DNA of 45,916 nt from a virus, in IMG/VR virus record IMGVR_UViG_3300048834_001291, positions 1 through 45,916 of that record; one strand, written 5' to 3'. Shown piece after piece: positions 26,257-33,892 of the stretch. Numbering within the stretch: position 1 is the first letter of the stretch; each line of letters opens with the position of its first letter. The notes beneath the pieces were generated by a model that did not search any database, was not told the origin of the DNA, and was given only the letters and a program-made list of their open reading frames with translations. A program made the position numbers and the translations under genes.

Positions 26257-28014
26257 TCATCCCGGCTTCGCCGACGGCGTAGCCACCACCAACCCGGTCA
26301 TGGCGGCCACCGCCATCAACTGCAATTCGCAGTCCAGCAGATGGTTGTCGCGATGCTTCTGGTGCCACCGGTATCGCAGGCGTCCGCGCGCATCGCGCTC
26401 CTCGACCCGGTGCTCGGCGGTGATCTGCTTCAGGTAGTCACGCCCGATCTCCTTCGGAATCGTCCACTCACCCACCAGCCCGGTCAGGTGCTCGAACAAC
26501 AGATCCTTCATCCCCGGGTTCGACCACCGATACAGGGGCAGTGGCCGGACCCTCCCCTGAAGTTTCGTTCCATACGCCGGGTCGACCCGGGTCTTCTGCC
26601 ACAACCGGCGGACCACCTTCTCGGTCTTCGGATCCCGGGCCGCGAACCACTCCGCATCGTCCCCCTTGAACGGCTTCCAGCCCGTTGACTGGCAGAACCG
26701 GTACACCTCCGACGCCTTGAACCCGGAGTCGATCACCGCGTTCCCGATCGGGACCCGATGCTGCACCCGGATCTCTTCCAACTCCTGCGTCGAGTTGCAG
26801 CGGCCATAGGTGACCAGTCGGCTCTTTCCGAACGGTCCGAAGGCCCGCACCGCGTACCAGTAGTGCTCCCCGCCGGAGGCCTGGCGGTCCGCAGACATGA
26901 ATCGGACCCGTTCCTCCGGCCACGGCGCCCCGAAGTCGTACTCGCCGCGTCGGCCCATCAGGAAGTCGAAGTCCTCGATCTCCCCGAGCTGGTCCTTCCA
27001 AGGTTCTCCAAGGGTCTCGTTCACGAAGGTCTTCATGGGCTGGATGTCGCCGCCCCTCGCGGCCGCCCGCGCCGCCAGGAACTCCTCCACCACCGACCGC
27101 CATGCCACCCAGGGAGGCAGGAGCGCGTTCCAGTGGAACGAGACCCTGTGCCGCGGGGCTGTCGGATTCATGCGGACGAACCGGCCCGTCCGGGCGAGCG
27201 CCTTGCGCTCGGCGGGTGTGTCGCGGATCGCATGACCGCAGGCGGCGCATTCGTAGCGGATCGTGGGGGCCAGGTTGTCAAAATCCCATGCCCCGTTCGG
27301 TTTCGTCCGGTCGTCCGTGTCCCATTTGAGCTGCTCCATGCAGAGCGGCTGGAGCTGCCCGCAGGACGGACACTGGAAATGGAAGACGCGCTGGTCACCC
27401 GCCTTGTACGCACGGTCGACGGTGTCGTTCTCCCGGTCAGCGGTCGAGATGATGAGCCGTCGGCTGTTCCAGAAGGCCCGGGTCCGCTTCAGCACCGTCT
27501 CGAGGGCGCCGGCGGGATAGTTGCGGACTTCGTCCAGGAACAGCCATCGGATGGGCTTCGACTGGAGCTTGGACGGGCTTCCGGCGCCGACGAAGTACAG
27601 GGGGCAGGAGGCGAACACGAACTCCAGCCGCTCCTCGGCGATGATCTGGCGGGCCACCGGCTCGCAGGCGTTGACCGTCGGGGCGAATCGGTCGCGCACG
27701 AAGTCCTTCACGTCGTCCTTCGCCGCCATCACCCACATCGCCGGACCCGGGTCCTCGCTCACCGCCCAGCAGGCGAGGTTCATCACCGTCTGCGTCTTCG
27801 ACGACTGGGCCGAGCACTGCACCGCGATGTCACTGACCCGGTTGTCCGCGAACACCTCCATCAGCTCCCGGACCCACGGCGAGGAATCCGATCGCCAGCG
27901 CCCCGGCATCGGGGAGGTGTTGTCGACCACGATATGGTCTTCGCACCAGCGCCACGGCGGCCTCCGGTCCGCCGGACGGACGGCCGCCGTGAATCCCTTA
28001 AGCAACGGGTTCAC
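26257..28014 (-). CDS. Terminase large subunit (GpA family)
   Basis: A 585-aa packaging motor of the lambda GpA type, which translocates and cuts phage DNA. The ATPase has a deviant Walker A (CSAQSSKT, 67-74) and Walker B WLFLDEV (157-163). A zinc-ribbon pair follows: FQCPSCG near 215 and ECAACG near 257. The nuclease half contains conserved acids in MSADRQASGG and VIDSGFKASEV. The C-terminal DNHLLDCELQLM segment (near 560) is a GpA landmark. Start is GTG; it overlaps the small terminase stop by 17 bases. Confidence 0.93.
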   Translation of the reverse strand: MNPLLKGFTAAVRPADRRPPWRWCEDHIVVDNTSPMPGRWRSDSSPWVRELMEVFADNRVSDIAVQCSAQSSKTQTVMNLACWAVSEDPGPAMWVMAAKDDVKDFVRDRFAPTVNACEPVARQIIAEERLEFVFASCPLYFVGAGSPSKLQSKPIRWLFLDEVRNYPAGALETVLKRTRAFWNSRRLIISTADRENDTVDRAYKAGDQRVFHFQCPSCGQLQPLCMEQLKWDTDDRTKPNGAWDFDNLAPTIRYECAACGHAIRDTPAERKALARTGRFVRMNPTAPRHRVSFHWNALLPPWVAWRSVVEEFLAARAAARGGDIQPMKTFVNETLGEPWKDQLGEIEDFDFLMGRRGEYDFGAPWPEERVRFMSADRQASGGEHYWYAVRAFGPFGKSRLVTYGRCNSTQELEEIRVQHRVPIGNAVIDSGFKASEVYRFCQSTGWKPFKGDDAEWFAARDPKTEKVVRRLWQKTRVDPAYGTKLQGRVRPLPLYRWSNPGMKDLLFEHLTGLVGEWTIPKEIGRDYLKQITAEHRVEERDARGRLRYRWHQKHRDNHLLDCELQLMAVAAMTGLVVATPSAKPG

Positions 28015-28651
28015 TACGCGCGCGCTCCAGGCGTTCGGGCAGGGTGTGCAACTGGTCGAGGATCTCGTCCTCGATCTCCTTCAGACGGGCCTCTGCCTCC
28101 GGGACGGACACCCCGACAACCGAGGGCGCCGCGAGGTGAATCTGGCCGACAACCTTGCGAATCGCCGCGCCCAGCTCGGCGCCCCAACGCTCCACATCCG
28201 AACCCGGAAGGTAGTCGCGGCGCATCACCGCCAGGTTCAGCTCGAGCTTCTGGTTCTGGAGGAGCAGATGCCGCGCCTTCAGCTCCGTCGCGCTCAAGGC
28301 CTCCTCCTCGAGGGCCCCGGTCGACTGGAGGAAGGTCCTCCACGCCGCGACCTCCAGACGTCCGTCCGGCCGCGGCGGGGGATGGCCCTCCAGCTTCATC
28401 GCCCGCTGGATCGTCTTCCTCGAGACCCCGAGCACCTCGGCCAGCTCGGACTGGGTCTTGGCGAAGGTGATCGCCTCGGGCTTCCCTCCGTTCTGGATCG
28501 ACTGGAGGAGGTTGACCTCGCCGGCGGACAGCGTCTTGCCGGCCTGGACCTTCTTGACGAGGTTCCGGTAGTTCGCCTTGAGGATGGTCTCCGCCTGCTG
28601 CGCGGTCAGCGTATCGGGCCTGTCCTGCCCGTTATCGGTTCCGATTGGCAT
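27998..28651 (-). CDS. Terminase small subunit (Nu1-like)
   Basis: A 217-aa DNA-recognition subunit that should bind the cos/pac site. A winged helix-turn-helix is visible in the middle: KTQSELAEVLGVSRKTIQRAMKLEGHPPPRPDGR, followed by a helical oligomerisation region (TELKARHLLLQNQKLELNLAVMRRD) that resembles Nu1 family members. The C-terminus that would contact the large subunit ends in the 17-base overlap with the next gene. ATG at MPIGTDN was chosen, since a few codons upstream only extend into the XRE intergenic region. Confidence 0.8.
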   Translation of the reverse strand: MPIGTDNGQDRPDTLTAQQAETILKANYRNLVKKVQAGKTLSAGEVNLLQSIQNGGKPEAITFAKTQSELAEVLGVSRKTIQRAMKLEGHPPPRPDGRLEVAAWRTFLQSTGALEEEALSATELKARHLLLQNQKLELNLAVMRRDYLPGSDVERWGAELGAAIRKVVGQIHLAAPSVVGVSVPEAEARLKEIEDEILDQLHTLPERLERARSEPVA

Positions 28652-28673
28652 TCGCTCCAATGGAGCGCGCACG

Positions 28674-28877
28674 TCAACGGCGGATCACCTTCAGGACCAT
28701 CGACAGGGCGAGGCCGGTGGGCATCGTGCGGCCGATTTCCCAGTTCTGGAGGGTTCGGACGGAGGGCACGCCGAGGTGTTCGGCGGCTTCGACCTGCGTC
28801 ATTCCCATCACCTCGCGCCATGCCTTGAAGTCGGCGGCGAACCGATGCTTCTCACGCTGGGAGACACGCTTGCCCAT
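28674..28877 (-). CDS. Small XRE-family regulator (Cro-like)
   Basis: A 67-aa single-domain DNA-binding protein. Helix-turn-helix residues are MTQVEAAEHLGVPSVRTLQNWEIGR (helix 2 and 3 of an XRE domain). It lies between the terminase operon and the amidoligase operon. Its own promoter and start codon overlap a TACGC...GCGTA dyad that also occurs at three other promoters in the window, so it is the best candidate for the repressor or activator of that regulon. The ATG at MGKRVSQ begins only a few bases after the -10 hexamer, suggesting a leaderless message. Confidence 0.75.
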   Translation of the reverse strand: MGKRVSQREKHRFAADFKAWREVMGMTQVEAAEHLGVPSVRTLQNWEIGRTMPTGLALSMVLKVIRR

Positions 28878-28913
28878 ACGCGGGTAGCGTATCGGGGCGA
28901 CTGGACAGGTCAA
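28877..28913 (-). promoter_or_regulatory. Promoter and operator of the XRE gene
   Basis: On the minus strand TTGACC (28913-28908), a 16-base spacer and TACGCT (28891-28886) form a plausible sigma70-type promoter. The -10 is half of the dyad TACGC-TACCC-GCGTA (28891-28877). The ATG starts within 10 bases of the -10, so the transcript should be nearly leaderless, as for lambda cI. Placement of the dyad over -10 and start codon suggests autorepression. Confidence 0.55.
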
Positions 28914-29521
28914 CGGGCCTTCGCCTTCAGTCGACGCGCCCTGCTCAGCGACTTCTCGAACTCATCAGGATCGATCCACAGGATCTTCGACAGGCCGGTG
29001 TGGATGCACCCGCGCAGGCACAACGCACGACCCGCCGAGAATCCCGTCGCCTCATGCACGAAGCACCAGTTTCGGTCGTGGTTCCCGGGGGTCGCCGGTG
29101 TGGCGTACGCGAACCAGCGTTCATGAGCGGCGAACCCCGGATGCATCAGCACCACGGCCACCCCCCGGACCTCTACCAGGCCCTCCCGGGTCTGGGTCGT
29201 GAACCGGCCCTTCGGCCCGACACGGTAGGTCTGCCCGGGCGGGTGCCACAGGTCGTCGCGATCCACCAGACGCCCGTCGATGGCATTCACCCGAAAGTCC
29301 GGGTCGCGTCGGCGCCCCGCCTGGTGCGCCCGACGGATCCCGCCGGTGTCCGCGCACTCCGCGCAGATCATCCTGGTCCCGAACAGCCGAGATCCCTTGT
29401 AAAGGTCCAGAGACACGCTCCGCCGCGCGTCGAGGACCTCCTCGCACCCGGGGCAGAACATCTGCTTCGAAGCCTGATGCCTCATCATCTGCCCGACCAC
29501 CGTTCGCTCGAGGTATCTCAT
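28910..29521 (-). CDS. Zinc-ribbon protein of the amidoligase operon
   Basis: A 203-aa protein with a CPGCEE...CAEC pair (about residues 22-58) forming a probable zinc ribbon. Further Cys/His residues lie near CFVHEATGFSAGRALCLRGC at about 160-180. The rest is alpha/beta with no recognised fold. It is the last gene of the amidoligase/amidotransferase operon, so it may assist or be a substrate of that pathway; no function is claimed. Confidence 0.6.
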   Translation of the reverse strand: MRYLERTVVGQMMRHQASKQMFCPGCEEVLDARRSVSLDLYKGSRLFGTRMICAECADTGGIRRAHQAGRRRDPDFRVNAIDGRLVDRDDLWHPPGQTYRVGPKGRFTTQTREGLVEVRGVAVVLMHPGFAAHERWFAYATPATPGNHDRNWCFVHEATGFSAGRALCLRGCIHTGLSKILWIDPDEFEKSLSRARRLKAKAR

Positions 29522-29528
29522 AAAGGGC

Positions 29529-30203
29529 TCACTTGGGGCAGGCGGCGCGGAGACGGGCCCAGTAGTCCCGGGATTCCCCGCCCCATAGATCCACCGTCTG
29601 CATGCGCTGGGGCGCGCTGGATCGCGCGACCAGGTGCGGGGGGATGTCCGAGTCCTCCCGGCACCAGTGCAGGTTGGAGAACCGGATGCCGCCCCGTTCC
29701 CGCCACTGGCCATGCGCGATCGTCGTGTCCGCGGTGAACAACACCCAACGGGACGGGGTCAGGTCCCTGAGGAAGTCCGGGCCGTGAACGTGGGTCAGCC
29801 ATGCGGCCGCCCGGGCGTCGCTCATCGGACCCGCCGGACGCTTGTGGCCGGCCCGGACGGCCCGCTCAACCGCCTCCACCCATCCGTGCCACGTCCCGTT
29901 CTGGAACAGCACCGCCCGGGCGGTGCCTTCGTGGGACAGGCCGGATCGACCGGTCACGAGGAACGGGTGCCGCAGGTGGGGGGACACACCCCCCACGGAG
30001 GCGATCCGGAAGTGGATGACGACCTCGCCGCGGGCCTGCGACGCGAGGCGCCGCATCTCCGCGGGATCGTCGGTCTTGCGGTAATGAACAAGCCCGCGCT
30101 CCCGCCACGCGATGCCTCCCCCGTGGGGGTTGGCTTCGGCGCAGGCCTCGAGGGTTTCCATCGTCGGTCGGAGTTTCGGTGGGGCGATCAGAATGACACA
30201 CAT
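29529..30203 (-). CDS. Class II glutamine amidotransferase-like protein
   Basis: A 224-aa Ntn-hydrolase that should release ammonia from glutamine. The initiator Met is followed by Cys2, the nucleophile after Met removal. NPHGGGIAW (25-33) and HFRIASVGGVSPHLRHPF (64-81) match the conserved glutamine-binding region of GATase II domains (NxDGxG-like and RxxT/A-like positions). The domain ends near residue 200 with no synthetase domain attached, so it is a stand-alone amidotransferase. It follows the amidoligase gene by 35 bases in one operon. Paired amidoligase plus GATase II genes are known from comparative genomics (Iyer, Aravind and colleagues). Confidence 0.8.
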   Translation of the reverse strand: MCVILIAPPKLRPTMETLEACAEANPHGGGIAWRERGLVHYRKTDDPAEMRRLASQARGEVVIHFRIASVGGVSPHLRHPFLVTGRSGLSHEGTARAVLFQNGTWHGWVEAVERAVRAGHKRPAGPMSDARAAAWLTHVHGPDFLRDLTPSRWVLFTADTTIAHGQWRERGGIRFSNLHWCREDSDIPPHLVARSSAPQRMQTVDLWGGESRDYWARLRAACPK

Positions 30204-30238
30204 GGGGACGTCGGGTTGGGGTTGCGATGAGCGGGGGT

Positions 30239-31228
30239 TCAGAGGTTCGCGTTTGGGAACTCGCGCTCGAACCGTTCGGCGCGGCTCATCGCGGCGTTGC
30301 GGTAGCGTCCGAACTCAGCGTGCAGCCGGCCGAAGAGGCCGAGGGCGATCGGCTGGCATTCCGTCGGGTTGCACCAGCCGAGGATCCTCCAGAGGCGGCG
30401 CACCGCCTCGGGTGCGCTTCGGGACCGGTTCTTCTTCGAGGACTTCTGAAAGCGGCCCACCGTTCGCATCACCGCGGCACGGCGGACCAGGCCGAGGGTC
30501 GTCGCAAGGTGATGCAGCGCCTTATCAGTGTTCAGGGTTCCGGCGAAGGCCCGGAACTCCACGGCGCTGTTCGCGGTGAAGGCTTTCCGCAGGTTCACCA
30601 TTCCGCGTCCGCAGGCCTCGGCGAACTGCGCCGCGTCCTGCGCGGAGGCGTGCCGCATCGAGATCAGCAGGGCCTCCGTGGCCGGAGGCAGCACATGGGC
30701 GTAGCTGTTGAGGTGCCGCCCGGTCCCCGTCTGGGCGTAGATCGCCCACGCATTCTGATGGGCGATGTGGCACAGGTTGCGAACGTAGGCCGCGACCTTC
30801 TCGGTCTCGACCGACCCGATGACCGACCGCACGCCGACGGTGATGTGCAGGCCGCACGATCCGTTCACCCGCCCCCCGATCCGCCGAATGAACGCGAGCA
30901 TTCGGATCAGGTTCTCCAGGCCGGCCTCCCCGCGCAGGATCGGCGACACGAACTCGCAGGGCATGAACCCCTGATCACAGCGGATCGATCCGTCCCGGTC
31001 CGCTCGCCAGCAGGGAGCGTTCACAATCGCGACCCCCTCGAGCACCGGAGCCATGACGAGGTTCCCGGTCTCGGCCTCGCGGCCGCTGGTGACCGCGACC
31101 CCGCGGTGGTATCCGCCGACCTCCACGCCGCTGCCGACGGGGATCTGCGTTTCAATCTCCACGCCGAACTCGATCGCGGCGGCGGCGTCATCCTGCGGGC
31201 GGGCGGCTGTTTTCATCGTGGTCTTCAT
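30239..31228 (-). CDS. Amidoligase-family protein (COOH-NH2 ligase)
   Basis: A 329-aa member of the amidoligase superfamily, glutamine synthetase-like ligases that form amide bonds using ATP. Hallmarks: FGVEIET (21-27, metal-binding Glu), WRADRDGSI (74-82), CEFVSPIL (91-98), CGLHITV (125-131) and VEFRAFAGTLN (223-233), in the order usual for phage and bacterial members. The neighbouring GATase II would provide ammonia or modify the product. Substrate is unknown: a peptide, a cell-wall peptide or another amine acceptor. It heads an operon controlled by the TACGCTGACAGCGTA operator 37 bases upstream of its ATG. Confidence 0.82.
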   Translation of the reverse strand: MKTTMKTAARPQDDAAAAIEFGVEIETQIPVGSGVEVGGYHRGVAVTSGREAETGNLVMAPVLEGVAIVNAPCWRADRDGSIRCDQGFMPCEFVSPILRGEAGLENLIRMLAFIRRIGGRVNGSCGLHITVGVRSVIGSVETEKVAAYVRNLCHIAHQNAWAIYAQTGTGRHLNSYAHVLPPATEALLISMRHASAQDAAQFAEACGRGMVNLRKAFTANSAVEFRAFAGTLNTDKALHHLATTLGLVRRAAVMRTVGRFQKSSKKNRSRSAPEAVRRLWRILGWCNPTECQPIALGLFGRLHAEFGRYRNAAMSRAERFEREFPNANL

Positions 31229-31264
31229 TCGTTGGTGTTTGTCCGAACTGCGGCCTGAGAGTAC

Positions 31265-31279
31265 TACGCTGACAGCGTA
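31265..31279. promoter_or_regulatory. Operator palindrome upstream of the amidoligase operon
   Basis: TACGCTG-A-CAGCGTA is a perfect 15-bp palindrome. It is embedded in a 33-bp block (31263-31295) identical to the block at 34904-34936. On the minus strand TAGTAC immediately follows the dyad and could be the -10. No good -35 is seen. The block also overlaps the stop codon of the DUF6908 gene. Confidence 0.6.
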
Positions 31280-31765
31280 TCAGGAACCCGCCAAAAGCGG
31301 GTCGGTTCCGTTTGAATCCGAACTCATGGGCGCCGATTCATTCCGCTGATGGACACGGCGGAAGGCGTCGAGGAATCCCTGCCGGTGGAGGTTCGAATCC
31401 CACTGGCGGGCGAACGCGGCCTGACCGCGTTCCTGCCCATTCGAGATCGTCTCCACGGCTCCGAGGCCGTCGTACCGAGCGGCCTCACGGAACCAGCCGG
31501 CGTAGTCGTTCCGGAACGTCAGCGGGTGCCAGATCCAGCCGCAGGCCTCGGGGACGACGATGAAGGTCATCTCCGGGTCCCGCATCGCATCCCCGTTCTG
31601 CTCGCCGTAATGCGCGACGCTCACCTCGAAAGTGCCGATCTCCAACGGGCCGGCGACGACCTCGATGACCAGTCGCATGTACGGTGGGTTCTCGATTCGG
31701 ATGTAGTTCTGCCGGACGGCCTCGAGGCCGCCCGCTTCGCGGATCATGGTTTCGATGGTTTTCAT
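31280..31765 (-). CDS. DUF6908-like protein
   Basis: A 161-aa protein. The SVAHYGEQNGDAMRDPEMTFIV block (about residues 48-70) is typical of a small uncharacterised phage/plasmid family that I recall as DUF6908, often found near amidoligase or replication genes. The beta-strand LVIEVVAGPLEIGTF precedes it. The last 15 or so codons are encoded by a repeated promoter/operator block and the stop lies in the palindrome, so the C-terminus is probably not conserved. First functional gene after an AAA+ operon. Confidence 0.65.
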   Translation of the reverse strand: MKTIETMIREAGGLEAVRQNYIRIENPPYMRLVIEVVAGPLEIGTFEVSVAHYGEQNGDAMRDPEMTFIVVPEACGWIWHPLTFRNDYAGWFREAARYDGLGAVETISNGQERGQAAFARQWDSNLHRQGFLDAFRRVHQRNESAPMSSDSNGTDPLLAGS

Positions 31766-31781
31766 GACGGATGGTTTCTGT

Positions 31782-31874
31782 TCAGAGGCAGAAGATCAGG
31801 GTGACAAGGATCCACCCGGCCACGACGGCCAGGGCGGCTCCGAGGGTTCCGAGGATCAGCTCGACGGGCTTCAT
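31782..31874 (-). CDS. 30-residue membrane peptide
   Basis: A 30-aa peptide that is almost wholly one transmembrane segment (ELILGTLGAALAVVAGWILVT). It has a strong ribosome binding site, GGAAGGAGGG, four bases before its ATG, and the ATG overlaps the stop of the preceding gene. It could be a small holin-like, inhibitor or toxin peptide. Confidence 0.6.
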   Translation of the reverse strand: MKPVELILGTLGAALAVVAGWILVTLIFCL

Positions 31875-32113
31875 TCGACCCTCCTTCCGGGGGCGGCTGC
31901 ATCCTTCAGGGCCCGCTGCATCGCGTCGAATCCGGCACCGTCCACGATGAAGACGTCGGCCTGCGCCGGTTCCACGTAGAACGGGCCGACCTTCACGGCC
32001 ACCTGTGCCAGGACGAACGCGCTGCCCGACGGCGCCTGCGCCTGATCCCACAGTTTGCGGACCTCCCGCGTCTGCTCGCGGGTCAGCTTCAGGGTCAATC
32101 GACCAAGAATCAT
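31871..32113 (-). CDS. Small operon protein, unknown
   Basis: An 80-aa protein with a charged N-terminal helix (RLTLKLTREQTREVRKLWDQ) and a beta-rich middle (FYVEPAQADVFIVDG). It is coupled by overlaps to both neighbours in the AAA+ operon. No family recognised; the N-terminal helix could be a small regulator or subunit. Confidence 0.55.
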   Translation of the reverse strand: MILGRLTLKLTREQTREVRKLWDQAQAPSGSAFVLAQVAVKVGPFYVEPAQADVFIVDGAGFDAMQRALKDAAAPGRRVE

Positions 32114-32628
32114 GGTGCCCCCCCTTCATTCAGCCGCGCGCAGAGGCGGTCGATCTCATCAGGGTTCAGCGGCTCCAGCGCACCCTCGTCGGTGGCGATG
32201 CCCCATTCGGGGAGTTCTTCGAGGCACTCACGGTACGTCTGCTGCCAATGCCTCAGCGCGGCGAGCACCGTGGCGTGTTCCCGCCGGTTGAGCCTGATGC
32301 AGACGGGCTCCGATTCCCGAACCGGGGCATCCGGGTCCCCGTCGTCCATGAGTTCCTCACCGATCGAGAATCCCTTCGCCCTGAGGACCTCCACGAGGTC
32401 CGCCGGGAGGTCGAAGACACCGTCATAGTCGATCAGGGTCGTGCCTCTCCAGATGAGCCCGATCTCCGCGTGCAGCCTGTCTGTGACCAGTTCCGCGCAG
32501 TTGGGCACCACCGCGCCGTCCGGCCAGTGCAGGAACAGGACCGCCTTCTCCCGCGTGGGCGGGCTGACCGCTCCGTCCTGCCCGACCATCACGAGTCGGC
32601 TGTTCAACGGAAAGACTTCGCATTTCAT
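32110..32628 (-). CDS. Uncharacterised phage protein
   Basis: A 172-aa protein. It begins MKCEVFPLNSRLVMVG with beta strands, has an IGLIWRGTTLIDYDGVFDLPADLVEVLRAKGF stretch and a helical C-terminal half with HWQQTYRECLEELPEWG. Both ends overlap neighbouring genes, so translation of the operon is tightly coupled. No known family; a phage early or accessory role is inferred from the operon. Confidence 0.6.
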   Translation of the reverse strand: MKCEVFPLNSRLVMVGQDGAVSPPTREKAVLFLHWPDGAVVPNCAELVTDRLHAEIGLIWRGTTLIDYDGVFDLPADLVEVLRAKGFSIGEELMDDGDPDAPVRESEPVCIRLNRREHATVLAALRHWQQTYRECLEELPEWGIATDEGALEPLNPDEIDRLCARLNEGGAP

Positions 32629-32828
32629 CGCCCACCTCCGCGCTTCCGCGCCCGCGCGCACCTCAACAGCACAATCGCGGAGTGACGCCGTCCGCCGGTG
32701 GGGTTCGTCGTGTCGCGAAAATACCTCATGGCGGGGTGGTCCTTGAGGTGCTCCGCGCAGGTGCCGCAGAGCATGGTTTCCCGTTCCTTTCGGTCCCCGC
32801 ATACGCAGCTTGTGTCGTCGTAGCTCAT
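32625..32828 (-). CDS. Small putative zinc-binding protein
   Basis: A 67-aa protein with CVCGDRKERETMLCGTC near its start: a CxC plus CxxC cluster likely to hold one zinc ion. The C-terminal half is basic (RCARARKRGGGR). It overlaps the next gene by 4 bases and follows the AAA+ ATPase gene. It could be a regulator or nucleic-acid-binding accessory protein. Confidence 0.6.
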   Translation of the reverse strand: MSYDDTSCVCGDRKERETMLCGTCAEHLKDHPAMRYFRDTTNPTGGRRHSAIVLLRCARARKRGGGR

Positions 32829-32895
32829 GGTTCCTTTCGGTCTGGTGCCGGGTGGCACCGACCTCGACCCCGGTCTCCCGGGGCCGACGTCGGCG

Positions 32896-33870
32896 TCACT
32901 GTTCCAGTTCGGCCTCCCCGATGAATCCGATGGGCCGATCGGTCCTGCGGGCGCAGGGCTGCGAGTGCTGGCGCTTCGCCTCCCGGACCTTGGCGATCTC
33001 GGAAAGCAGGATCGGCTCTGTGACAGCCCACAGCTCCGGATCCTCCGCGGTGGAACCCGCCATGATGCCATTCACGCAGACATTCAGGATCTCGCCGCCG
33101 GACAGTCCCTTGCTCGCGCCGGCGATGACGGACAGGTCTGCGCGAACACGTTCCCGGTTCGGTAGGTGGAGTTCGAACAGCCGCCGCCGCATGGCCCGGT
33201 TGGGCAGCTTGAACTCGATGTGCCGGGCGATCCGGCGGAGGAGCGCCGGGTCATAGTTCCCGAACAGGTTCGTCGTCATGACCACCACGCCATCGAACCG
33301 ATCGAGGCACTGCATCAGGACGTTCCGATTCTGGTTGATGGACGTCGCGCAGGACTCATTCATGTCCACCCGGCGGGACAGGAGGCTGTCCGCCTCGTCG
33401 AAGAACAGCACCGCGCCGATCTCGGCTGCCCGGGCGAAAGCCGCCGCGATGTGCTTCGCGGTGTCGCCGAGGTACTTCGAGATCACCGCCGCGTAATCGA
33501 CCTGATACAGGGGGCGTCCAAGCCGCAGAGCGATGCCCAGGGCGGCACGGGTCTTCCCCGTCCCCGGGTCGCCGTAGAAGTTCAGAATGCAGCGACCCTG
33601 CATCGGGTGGACCGCGGAAAGGTTCCAGATCCGGTCCAGATCGTCGCGATGCTCGATCGCCCGCAGGCCGGCGAGGATGTCCGCCTTCGCCTCCGGGTGG
33701 AGGACAAGGGCGTCCAGATCATGCCGGGGTTTGGGGATCACCACCACGCCCACCTCCGGCGCCTGCTGCTGCCGGTCCCGACGGCGGGGGTTGCGGTTGT
33801 CGTCGGCCATCCCGGCGTCAGCGGGGACTTCGGCGATGGGTTCACATGGGTTTGCGCTCAGCTCTGGCAT
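32896..33870 (-). CDS. AAA+ ATPase (SpoVK/Cdc48-type)
   Basis: A 324-aa single-domain AAA+ ATPase preceded by a disordered N-terminus (about 1-50). Motifs are complete: Walker A GDPGTGKT (100-107), the pore loop SKYLGDTAKHI (131-141), Walker B AVLFFDEADSLL (153-164), sensor 1 VVMTTNLFGN (196-205) and an arginine pair LLRRIARHIEF (210-220). The aromatic-hydrophobic-glycine pore loop is typical of ATPases that thread or remodel proteins, rather than of DNA helicases. It is in an operon with the DUF6908 gene, and a further operon carries the amidoligase. A start at MPELSAN is used; an in-frame Met 20 codons later is also possible. Confidence 0.82.
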   Translation of the reverse strand: MPELSANPCEPIAEVPADAGMADDNRNPRRRDRQQQAPEVGVVVIPKPRHDLDALVLHPEAKADILAGLRAIEHRDDLDRIWNLSAVHPMQGRCILNFYGDPGTGKTRAALGIALRLGRPLYQVDYAAVISKYLGDTAKHIAAAFARAAEIGAVLFFDEADSLLSRRVDMNESCATSINQNRNVLMQCLDRFDGVVVMTTNLFGNYDPALLRRIARHIEFKLPNRAMRRRLFELHLPNRERVRADLSVIAGASKGLSGGEILNVCVNGIMAGSTAEDPELWAVTEPILLSEIAKVREAKRQHSQPCARRTDRPIGFIGEAELEQ

Positions 33871-33892
33871 AGGTTCAAGGGTTGGATGGGTG

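Noticed and set aside
28607-28618. CAGCGTATCGGG, matching one half of the operator, inside the small terminase gene
   Set aside because: The opposite arm is missing and the segment is coding; probably chance.
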